DNA of 10,888 bases from Actinomycetota bacterium. Its GTDB lineage: Bacteria > Actinomycetota > Actinomycetes > S36-B12. Below are positions 1-6,295 of the stretch, piece by piece. Each line of letters starts with the position of its first letter. Position 1 is the stretch's first letter. Position numbers and translations under genes: made by a program. The stretch is from assembly GCA_003456155.1 (NCBI GenBank), contig DMPC01000003.1:38317-49204 (forward strand), in the 5' to 3' direction. The notes beneath the pieces are model-generated. The model was not told the DNA's origin, made no database searches, and saw nothing but the letters and a program-made list of their open reading frames with translations.

Positions 1-353
1 TCGAGTGCCTGCACGAGCTGAAGCTCATCGTCGACCTCATGTACGAAGGCGGCATCGCCAAGCAGCGCTGGAGTGTCTCCGACACTGCCGAGTACGGCGA
101 CTACGTGTCAGGTCCTCGGGTCATCGACCCGAGCGTCAAGGAGAACATGAAGGCTGTCCTGGCCGACATCCAGAACGGATCCTTTGCCAAGCGCTTCGTG
201 GATGACCAGCGTGCGGGTGCTCCTGAGTTCAAGGCGCTGCGTGCCACGGCGGAGAAGCACCAGATCGAGCAGGTCGGGCGCGAACTGCGCGGACTCATGA
301 GCTGGGTCGACACCCAGGGCGACGACTACGTGGAGGGCACCGCCGCGCGCTGA
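1..353 (+). CDS. ilvC: Ketol-acid reductoisomerase, C-terminal part (5' end outside window)
   Basis: This is the last 116 codons of acetohydroxyacid (ketol-acid) reductoisomerase. The enzyme is a cytoplasmic, Mg- and NADPH-dependent step of valine, leucine and isoleucine synthesis that converts acetolactate or acetohydroxybutyrate to the dihydroxy acid. The reading frame is already open at base 3. The visible segment belongs to the C-terminal knotted helical domain of class I enzymes: it opens with ECLHELKLIVDL, whose two Glu residues four apart are metal and substrate ligands in the family. It continues with the typical MYEGG and TAEYGDYVSGPRV stretches. The N-terminal Rossmann domain lies outside the window. 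The stop is TGA at 351-353, followed by 26 bases before the next start. Identity is secure. In several actinobacteria ilvC lies near serA, as it does here with two genes inserted between them. Confidence 0.96.
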   Translation, partial: ECLHELKLIVDLMYEGGIAKQRWSVSDTAEYGDYVSGPRVIDPSVKENMKAVLADIQNGSFAKRFVDDQRAGAPEFKALRATAEKHQIEQVGRELRGLMSWVDTQGDDYVEGTAAR

Positions 354-367
354 ACCGCCGGACGACC

Positions 368-373
368 CACAAT
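368..373 (+). promoter_or_regulatory. Possible -10 element of a leaderless promoter
   Basis: The hexamer CACAAT ends 6 bases before the GTG start at 380. Apart from its first base it fits the bacterial -10 consensus (TANAAT). No convincing -35 box and no SD sequence is seen. The same geometry precedes two other GTG-started genes in the window, which is why it is recorded. This is inference from spacing and sequence only. Confidence 0.35.
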
Positions 374-379
374 GGGGCG

Positions 380-760
380 GTGACCAACGGCCGCAGGACA
401 GACACCAAGGTGTGTCAGTCCTGCGGCCGAGTCATGACGTGGCGCCGGTCGTGGGCGCGCAACTGGGACGAGGTCCGCTACTGCTCGTCGGCCTGCCGAA
501 GAAGGCGGGTGAGCGACTCCGATCGACAACTGGAGACGGCGATCCTGGAGTTGCTCGCGGCGCGACGGGGGAGCATCTGCCCGAGTGAGGCAGCACGCGC
601 GGTCGCGGGCGAGGATGACTGGAGGGCGCTGCTCGAACCAGTGCGACGCGCGGCGCGCCGCCTGGTGGAGCAGGGCCGGGTCGAGATCACGCAGGGTGGC
701 AGGCCTGTGGATCCCTCCACCGCGCGCGGGCCCATCCGCATCCGTGGGGTGGAGCCGTGA
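380..760 (+). CDS. DUF2256 and DUF3253 two-domain protein
   Basis: A 126-residue protein of unknown function with two recognisable domains. Residues 10-40 form a small zinc-ribbon-like DUF2256 module with four cysteines (C12, C15, C35, C39) in a CX2C...CX3C pattern around aromatic residues and a basic tail. Residues about 46-123 match DUF3253: a helical ICPSEAARAV segment, a WRALLEPVRR segment, then EQGRVEITQGGRPVDP and a final RGPIRIR. The SEAARAV helix followed by a beta-like wing looks like a small winged-helix fold, so nucleic-acid binding is a fair inference but not shown. The GTG start at 380 has no SD. The stop overlaps the next start by 4 bases (GTGA), so the protein is probably translationally coupled to the photolyase-like gene and shares its pathway. 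DUF2256 proteins are, as I recall, often found near photolyase or cryptochrome genes. Family assignment is good; role unknown. Confidence 0.85.
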   Translation: MTNGRRTDTKVCQSCGRVMTWRRSWARNWDEVRYCSSACRRRRVSDSDRQLETAILELLAARRGSICPSEAARAVAGEDDWRALLEPVRRAARRLVEQGRVEITQGGRPVDPSTARGPIRIRGVEP

Positions 761-2010
761 CGCGGCTGCCCCCGCCCCCAGGCGATCGTGCGGAGGCCCT
801 CGGCTGGGCCCAGGAGCACCTGTCGGGTCTGGGGTGGGGGCCTTGGGTGGCCTCGGACATCCCCGGGGGCCAGCAGGCGGCAGACGTGGCTTTGGCGGCG
901 TTCGATGTCGCCGGGTATGCCGCGGCCCGCAATGAGGTGTGGCCGGTAGCACGGCGCGGAGCCTCGGGGCTCTCGCCTTACATCCGCCACGGGCTGCTGT
1001 CGCTCCGTCGGGTATGGGAGCACGTCGGCTCCGGCCCGGCCACCGATGTGGAGCGCTTCCGGGATGAGCTGCTCTGGCAGGAGTACTCCCGCCACCTGTA
1101 CGCGCGCGTGGGACGGGCGACCCGCCGATCCCTCCGGTACTCCGTGGCTGAACATGGTCCGCCGGGCGGCAACCCCTGGGTGTCGGAGGCCCGCTGCTTG
1201 GACCAGGCCTGGGGGGAGCTCCAGGTGAGAGGGTGGCTGCCGAACCAGATGCGGATGTGGCTCGCCTCCCATTGGAACGTCCGCTCCGGCATGGGCTGGC
1301 GGGATGGGGAGGACCTCTTCTTCCGATACCTGCTGGATGGCTCACGTGCGGCGAATCGCACGGGCTGGCAGTGGACCGTGGGCGCTCTGACCGGGAAGCC
1401 CTACGGATTCAGTCGCTGGCAGGTGGAGAAGCGTGCGCCCGGCATGTGCCTGGAGTGCCCACTGGCGTCGGCGTGCCCCATCGAGCAGTGGCCGGATGAG
1501 CAATCGGTCTCGGCACGCACGGCCATCGATCCTCGATTGCGTCGGATTACGGACGTCGCCGACGTCACAGGTCCCCTCCAGGTGTCGATGGTGTCGACAG
1601 GCACGGCCCCCGAAGCTGTCTGGATCACCGCGGAGAGCCTCAGTGATGCCGATCCCGCGCTTGCTGGACACCCCGACCTGCCCGCAGTGTTCGTCTTCGA
1701 CGAGCCGCTGCTGAAGCGACTGCGGCTGTCGCCTCTCAGGCTTGTGTTCCTGGCAGAGACACTGGCCGATCTGAATCGCCGTCGACCCGTCGAGGTCCTG
1801 ATCGGTGATCCTGCCGTGGAGATCGGTGATCGCCCCGTCGCCGCGACCTTCGCGCCGGTGCCCGGCTGGCGAGATCGGGCATCACGGATGCGGGTGGTGC
1901 AGACCCACCCCTGGCCCTGGCTGGTCGTTCCGGACAACGGTCCGGCCACCTCGTTCACCGCCTGGGTTCGCGGCAACGGCGGGGTCAGGAAGCTCGTAGG
2001 GCGCCGATAG
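757..2010 (+). CDS. Photolyase/cryptochrome-like FAD protein, apparently circularly permuted, with putative Fe-S cysteines
   Basis: A 417-residue flavoprotein of the DNA photolyase superfamily. Residues about 36-245 are the helical FAD-binding domain. They include SGLSPYIRHG (70-79), GWLPNQMRMWLAS, W181, LLDG with D194, N200 and GWQW (203-206), then GKPYGFSRWQVEKRAP. D194, N200, W181 and W204 fall at the places of E. coli PhrB D372, N378, W359 and W382, with identical Trp spacing (23). C147, C231, C234 and C240 resemble the 4Fe-4S ligands of bacterial (6-4) photolyases. The usual N-terminal antenna domain is absent. Instead residues 285-405 look like it: AVWITAESLSDADPAL resembles the VWFRxDLRxxDNxAL opening strand, followed by AVFVFDEPLL, a helix, EVLIGD and SFTAWVR. 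The start overlaps the preceding stop; a G-rich stretch at 746-754 may serve as ribosome site. Probable role is light-driven DNA repair or blue-light sensing; substrate unknown. Superfamily is sure; permutation and cluster are inferences. Confidence 0.88.
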   Translation: MTRLPPPPGDRAEALGWAQEHLSGLGWGPWVASDIPGGQQAADVALAAFDVAGYAAARNEVWPVARRGASGLSPYIRHGLLSLRRVWEHVGSGPATDVERFRDELLWQEYSRHLYARVGRATRRSLRYSVAEHGPPGGNPWVSEARCLDQAWGELQVRGWLPNQMRMWLASHWNVRSGMGWRDGEDLFFRYLLDGSRAANRTGWQWTVGALTGKPYGFSRWQVEKRAPGMCLECPLASACPIEQWPDEQSVSARTAIDPRLRRITDVADVTGPLQVSMVSTGTAPEAVWITAESLSDADPALAGHPDLPAVFVFDEPLLKRLRLSPLRLVFLAETLADLNRRRPVEVLIGDPAVEIGDRPVAATFAPVPGWRDRASRMRVVQTHPWPWLVVPDNGPATSFTAWVRGNGGVRKLVGRR

Positions 2011-2013
2011 ACT
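2008..2013 (+). promoter_or_regulatory. Possible leaderless -10 element of serA
   Basis: TAGACT (fits TANNNT) ends 6 bases before the serA GTG at 2020 and overlaps the stop codon of the preceding gene. Only GC-rich bases without an SD lie between. This spacing would place transcription start at the GTG itself. No clear -35 is visible, which is common for actinobacterial promoters. Inference from position and consensus. Confidence 0.45.
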
Positions 2014-2019
2014 CCGCGG

Positions 2020-3603
2020 GTGACCAAGCCTCGCGTACTCATCGCCGAAGAACTCTCGCCTGCCACGGTCGAGGCCCTGGGCCCTGACTTCGACGTCGTC
2101 CACTGCGACGGGGCTGATCGTGCCGCGCTCCTCCCGGCCATCGCCGATGTCGATGCAATCCTCGTGCGTTCCGCCACTCAGGTGGACGCAGAGGCGATTG
2201 CTGCAGCGAAGAACCTCAAGGTCATTGCCCGCGCAGGAGTCGGTCTCGACAACGTCGACATCAAGGCGGCCACCCAGGCCGGTGTCATGGTGGTCAACGC
2301 GCCCACCTCGAACATCGTGAGTGCCGCCGAGCTGGCTGTCGCACTGCTGCTCGCGTCTGCTCGGAACGTGGTCCCGGCCGCGAGCGCCCTGCGCAACGGT
2401 GAGTGGAAGCGCTCCAAGTACACGGGCGTCGAAGTGGCTGACAAGACGGTCGGAATCGTCGGGCTCGGCCGCATCGGCATCCTGGTGGCGCAGCGGCTGA
2501 GCGCCTTCGGCGTCAAGCTGATCGCCTATGACCCCTACGTGCAGCCGGCCCGTGCCGCGCAGCTCGGCGTACGGATGATGCCCCTGGACGACCTGCTGGC
2601 CGAGGCCGACTTCATCACCGTGCACCTTCCCAAGACTCCCGAGACGATCGGGCTGATCGGCGACGAGCAGCTCCACAGGGTAAAGCCCACGGTCCACATC
2701 ATCAACGCTGCACGGGGTGGGATCGTCGACGAGGCGGCCCTGTACCGCGCACTCGTCGACGGCCGGGTGGCCGGCGCTGGGCTCGACGTGTACGCCAAGG
2801 AGCCCTGCACCGACTCCCCGCTGTTCTCGCTCGAGACCGTCGTCGGCCTGCCCCACCTCGGCGCGTCGACGGACGAGGCTCAGGAGAAGGCGGGAATCGC
2901 CGTGGCGAAGTCCGTGCGGCAGGCGCTGTCGGGTGAACTGGTGCCGGACGCCGTGAACGTCCAGGGCGGGCAACTCGCCGATGCCATCAAGCCGCTGGTG
3001 CCCCTGGCGGAGCAGCTGGGCGGCATCGCGTGCTCCCTCGCGGATGCCGCCGTCGAGCGGGTCGACGTCGAGGCCCTCGGCGAGATAGCCCACCACGATG
3101 TCCGGGTGCTCGAGCTCTCGGTTCTCAAGGGCGTGTTCCAGAAGCTCGTGCATGACCCGGTGTCCTTCGTCAACGCCCCGGTGCTGGCCGAGCAGCGTGG
3201 TGTGGAGGTTGCCCTGACCAGTGACACCACGTCCGAGGATCACCGCTCGCTGCTCCGCGTCATGCTCACGCTGACGGACGGAGTGACGGTGAGCGTGGCC
3301 GGGACTGTCTCCGGCCCCCGCGACAGTGCCAAGGTCGTCGAGGTCGACGGGTTCGATGTGGACGTGCCGATCAGCGAGCACATGGCCTTCCTGCGCTACC
3401 AGGATCGCCCGGGCGTGGTCGGCACGGTGGGCCGGATCCTCGGCGAGGCCGGCGTGAACATCGGGGGCATGCAGGTCAGCCGCGATGAGTCAGGTCACGC
3501 GCTGACCGTCCTGACCGTCGACTCGGCGATCGCCCCGGACCGGCTCGAGGCGATCATCACCGAGGTCCAGGCTGCGTCCGGCAAGGCGGTCGACCTGGCC
3601 TAG
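2020..3603 (+). CDS. serA: D-3-phosphoglycerate dehydrogenase
   Basis: A 527-residue SerA catalysing the first committed step of serine synthesis, NAD-dependent oxidation of 3-phosphoglycerate to 3-phosphohydroxypyruvate, in the cytoplasm. The length and layout are those of the long, actinobacterial (M. tuberculosis SerA1-like) type. A split substrate-binding domain surrounds the nucleotide-binding domain with GLGRIG at 148-153. The catalytic set is R232 (in AARGGIVDE), E261 (in YAKEP) and H279 (in LPHLGAS). An intervening allosteric domain spans about 317-452, and an ACT domain from about 456 to the end carries FLRYQDRPGVVG and the GVNIGGMQVSR strand-turn. The ACT domain implies feedback control by serine. 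The GTG start at 2020 lies 9 bases after the previous stop with no SD; a -10-like hexamer just before it suggests its own leaderless promoter in addition to any readthrough. All key residues are present. Identity is certain. Confidence 0.98.
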   Translation: MTKPRVLIAEELSPATVEALGPDFDVVHCDGADRAALLPAIADVDAILVRSATQVDAEAIAAAKNLKVIARAGVGLDNVDIKAATQAGVMVVNAPTSNIVSAAELAVALLLASARNVVPAASALRNGEWKRSKYTGVEVADKTVGIVGLGRIGILVAQRLSAFGVKLIAYDPYVQPARAAQLGVRMMPLDDLLAEADFITVHLPKTPETIGLIGDEQLHRVKPTVHIINAARGGIVDEAALYRALVDGRVAGAGLDVYAKEPCTDSPLFSLETVVGLPHLGASTDEAQEKAGIAVAKSVRQALSGELVPDAVNVQGGQLADAIKPLVPLAEQLGGIACSLADAAVERVDVEALGEIAHHDVRVLELSVLKGVFQKLVHDPVSFVNAPVLAEQRGVEVALTSDTTSEDHRSLLRVMLTLTDGVTVSVAGTVSGPRDSAKVVEVDGFDVDVPISEHMAFLRYQDRPGVVGTVGRILGEAGVNIGGMQVSRDESGHALTVLTVDSAIAPDRLEAIITEVQAASGKAVDLA

Positions 3604-3634
3604 GGGCTCCCTCCAGGCAGCCGGGTCCTGCGAC

Positions 3635-4537
3635 ATGGACCGCACCGTCCGGGAGGGCCTGGTGTGGGCTCTCGTCGCGGTGCTCCTGTGGTCGTTCTCC
3701 CTGCCTCTCACGAAGATGGCGGTGGACGGCTTCAGCGCCGTCACCGTCGCGGCGGGGCGCGGCGTCATCGCGGGAGTCCTCGCAACGTTGGTGCTGGTCG
3801 CGACGCGTCGGCGCCCGCCGCCCCGGCAACTGTGGCGGCCGCTGGGGTGGACAGCGTTCGGAGCCATGCTGGGCTGGCCACTGCTCCTGGCCCTCGCCCT
3901 GCAGTACACGACATCGGTGCATGCCGCAGTGATCACCGCGGTGATGCCGCTGGTCACCGCAGCTTTCGCAGTGTGGTTCGGCGGGGAGCACGTGACCCGC
4001 TCCTTCTGGGTCGCTGCCGGGTTGGGCACGGCGACCCTTGTCCTGTACGCCTCGGCCCGAGGAGGGCTCACCGATGGCGGATGGCTGCCTGACCTGCTCC
4101 TGATCGGAGCCGTGGTCGCGAGCTCGTGGTCGTATGTGCAGGGTGCGGCGGCGAGCAGGGAGCTGTCCGGCTGGGAGGTCATCTCCTGGGTATCGGCACT
4201 GAGTCTGCCGTTCACCGTCCCGATCGCCGCCGTGGCGTGGATCCTGACCCGTGATGCGTACGAGCCCTCGTCCGGATCCTGGACCGCGCTCATCCTGCTG
4301 GGAGTCTCCTCCGCCTACCTTGGCTTCTTCGCCTGGTATCGCGGTCTGGCCATGGCGGGGACCGCGTACGGGGGGCAGGTCCAGCAACTGCAGACCCTGC
4401 TGGCTCTGGTGTGGTCAGCGGTGCTTCTCGGAGAAGTGATCACCTGGGGAACCGTGGTGGCAGCCGGGGTGGTCGTTGGGGCGGTCGCCTGGGCTCAACG
4501 CAGTCGTTCGGGTGCTCTGGTCGGGCCGGAGGAGTGA
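3635..4537 (+). CDS. EamA/DMT-superfamily membrane transporter
   Basis: A 300-residue, strongly hydrophobic protein with about ten predicted transmembrane helices. They are arranged as two repeats of five, the EamA fold of the drug/metabolite transporter superfamily. Supporting segments are WALVAVLLWSFSLPLTKMAV in helix 1 with the typical Ser/Pro break, and HAAVITAVMPLVTAAFAVW near the end of the first repeat. The second repeat contains VSSAYLGFFAWYRGLAMAG and ends in LGEVITWGTVVAAGVVVGAVAWA. Family members export amino acids or other metabolites or drugs, but the substrate cannot be read from sequence; the neighbouring biosynthesis genes only make a metabolite plausible. The ATG at 3635 lacks an SD. 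An in-frame GTG at 3662 is preceded by GGGAGG (3651-3656) at 5 bases and would give 291 residues with helix 1 nearly intact, so the true start is uncertain. It lies 31 bases after serA on the same strand. Confidence 0.9.
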   Translation: MDRTVREGLVWALVAVLLWSFSLPLTKMAVDGFSAVTVAAGRGVIAGVLATLVLVATRRRPPPRQLWRPLGWTAFGAMLGWPLLLALALQYTTSVHAAVITAVMPLVTAAFAVWFGGEHVTRSFWVAAGLGTATLVLYASARGGLTDGGWLPDLLLIGAVVASSWSYVQGAAASRELSGWEVISWVSALSLPFTVPIAAVAWILTRDAYEPSSGSWTALILLGVSSAYLGFFAWYRGLAMAGTAYGGQVQQLQTLLALVWSAVLLGEVITWGTVVAAGVVVGAVAWAQRSRSGALVGPEE

Positions 4538-4551
4538 CCGGAGCGCAGGTC

Positions 4552-4557
4552 TAGAGT
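4552..4557 (+). promoter_or_regulatory. Possible leaderless -10 element of the ABC exporter operon
   Basis: TAGAGT (fits TANNNT) lies in the 27-base gap after the EamA gene and ends 7 bases before the GTG at 4565. No SD is present in front of that GTG. The spacing would start the transcript at the start codon. No -35 box recognised. Inference. Confidence 0.45.
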
Positions 4558-4564
4558 CGGCAGC

Positions 4565-6295
4565 GTGGCCAGCCTGCTCCGCACCTACCTGCGCCCCCAT
4601 CGCAGGATCCTGCTGGTCATCGCGTTGCTGCTCCTGCTGCAGGTCATCGGCACGCTCGTCCTGCCGAGCCTGAACGCCGACATCATCAACGAGGGCGTCG
4701 TCACGGGGGATACCGGCTACATCCTGCGCATCGGTGCGATCATGCTGGTGGTCAGCGTGCTGGTCGGCCTGGCCACGGTCTCCTCTGTGTACTTCAGTGC
4801 TCGCACGGCCATGCGGGTCGGACGCGACCTCCGAGCCGACGTCTTCCAGAGGGTCGAACGCTTCTCGCTCGCTCAGGTGCACGAGTTCAGCATCCCGTCG
4901 CTCATCACGCGCAACACCAACGACGTGCAGCAGGTGCAGATGCTGGTGTTGGTGGGCCTGACCATGATGGTGGTGGCGCCGGTCACGGCCGTCGGGGGCG
5001 TGATCATGGCCCTTCGCGAGGATGTTCAACTGTCGGCCATCCTCCTCGTCACCGTCCCTGTCATGCTGCTGGTCATCGGCTTCATGGTCGCGCGAGCCAT
5101 CCCGCTGTTCAGAGTCATGCAGGTCAGGATCGATGGCGTCAATGAGGTGCTGAGGGACAACCTCACGGGAATCCGGGTCATCCGGGCCTTCGTGCGCACC
5201 CAGCATGAGGAGGCGCGTTTTGCCGAGGCCAATGCGGAGCTTGCCGACGTAGGCCTGCGGGTGACCCGACTGTTCGCCCTCATCATGCCGACGCTCATGC
5301 TCATCATGAACGTCACCTTGGTCGCGACGATCTGGTTCGGTGGCTACCTCGTCGATGACGGAAGCATGCCGATCGGCAACCTGCTGGCTTTCCAGGCCTA
5401 CATCATGCAGATCCTCTTCTCCGTGATGATGGCCGTGATGACCATGATGATGGTCGCTCGGGCTGCCGCGTCCGCAGAACGCATCCAGGCCGTGCTCGAG
5501 ACGTCACCGGCGATCGACGAGCCCGCGTCGCCCACAGCGCCGACCCTGGGGCCGGGACGGATCGAGTTGCAGGACGTCACCTTCCGGTACCCGGGAGCCC
5601 AGGACGCGGTGCTCGCGGGGATCTCCTGCGTCATCGAGCCTGGGATGACGACCGCGATCGTGGGCGGCACCGGTTCAGGAAAGTCCACGCTGGTCAATCT
5701 GCTCCCGCGACTGCTCGATGTGACGTCGGGTCGCATCCTCATCGACGGCGTCGACATCCGCGACATGGCGCTGGCCGACCTCTGGGCTCTCTTCGGGATC
5801 GTTCCCCAGCGCTCCTTCCTCTTCGCGGGAACCATCGAGAGCAACATCAGGTTCGGACGAGGTGACGCGACCGATGAACAGGTGTGGTCGGCCCTGAGGA
5901 TCGCGCAGGCGGAGGAGTTCGTCTCCGCGCTATCCGAGGGGCTCGATGCGCGTGTGGACCAAGGAGGAGTGAACTTCTCCGGCGGCCAGCGGCAGCGACT
6001 CGCGATCGCCCGCTGCATCGTGCGGGACCCTCGTATCTACCTCTTCGACGACAGCTTCTCGGCCCTTGACTACGCGACGGATGCACGCCTGAGAGCGGCG
6101 CTCGCGGAGCGGACGCAGGGCCGAACGGTGATCATCGTTGCGCAGCGCATCAGCACGATCCGTGCGGCAGGGAGCATCATCGTGCTCGATCAGGGTGCCA
6201 TCGTCGGGCTGGGTACCCATGAGACCCTCCTGGAGACCTGCCCGGCCTATCGGGAGATCGCTGCATCCCAGGCGCAGCTCGAGGGGGCGCCATGA
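4565..6295 (+). CDS. ABC exporter half-transporter, degenerate-ATP-site subunit
   Basis: A 576-residue fused permease-ATPase with an N-terminal type IV (ABC exporter) membrane domain of six helices (residues about 1-310) and a nucleotide-binding domain (about 330-576). Motifs: Walker A GGTGSGKST with K373, Q-loop VPQRSFLF, consensus signature NFSGGQ (S472-Q475) and Walker B YLFDDSFSALD. The residue after Walker B Asp495 is D496 rather than the catalytic Glu. The switch histidine is replaced by Q527 (VAQRIST). These two substitutions mark it as the subunit contributing the weak site in heterodimeric exporters such as TM287/288, while its intact signature serves the partner's active site. The next gene overlaps by 4 bases (ATGA), so the two should be made together and form one transporter in the cytoplasmic membrane. 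Substrate unknown: drugs, lipids or peptides are all possible. The GTG start has no SD. Family and pairing are confident. Confidence 0.95.
   Translation: MASLLRTYLRPHRRILLVIALLLLLQVIGTLVLPSLNADIINEGVVTGDTGYILRIGAIMLVVSVLVGLATVSSVYFSARTAMRVGRDLRADVFQRVERFSLAQVHEFSIPSLITRNTNDVQQVQMLVLVGLTMMVVAPVTAVGGVIMALREDVQLSAILLVTVPVMLLVIGFMVARAIPLFRVMQVRIDGVNEVLRDNLTGIRVIRAFVRTQHEEARFAEANAELADVGLRVTRLFALIMPTLMLIMNVTLVATIWFGGYLVDDGSMPIGNLLAFQAYIMQILFSVMMAVMTMMMVARAAASAERIQAVLETSPAIDEPASPTAPTLGPGRIELQDVTFRYPGAQDAVLAGISCVIEPGMTTAIVGGTGSGKSTLVNLLPRLLDVTSGRILIDGVDIRDMALADLWALFGIVPQRSFLFAGTIESNIRFGRGDATDEQVWSALRIAQAEEFVSALSEGLDARVDQGGVNFSGGQRQRLAIARCIVRDPRIYLFDDSFSALDYATDARLRAALAERTQGRTVIIVAQRISTIRAAGSIIVLDQGAIVGLGTHETLLETCPAYREIAASQAQLEGAP

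Noticed and set aside
326..1345. Minus-strand open frames opposite the DUF2256-DUF3253 and photolyase-like genes
   Set aside because: The Pro/Arg/Ala-rich translations show no family. The plus-strand products are clearly recognisable proteins.
1470..1500. Possibility that the photolyase-like gene is a truncated or broken photolyase lacking its antenna domain
   Set aside because: The frame is intact over 417 codons, the FAD-site residues are present, and antenna-like motifs occur after the FAD domain, so permutation explains it better than decay.
1882..3381. Long open frame (499 codons) on the minus strand opposite serA
   Set aside because: It is the antisense shadow of serA. The translation is a low-complexity His/Asp/Gly/Arg-rich sequence typical of reversed high-GC coding DNA, with no recognisable domain.
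3490..4387. Minus-strand open frames opposite the EamA transporter gene
   Set aside because: No motif, and the plus frame encodes an evident ten-helix membrane protein.
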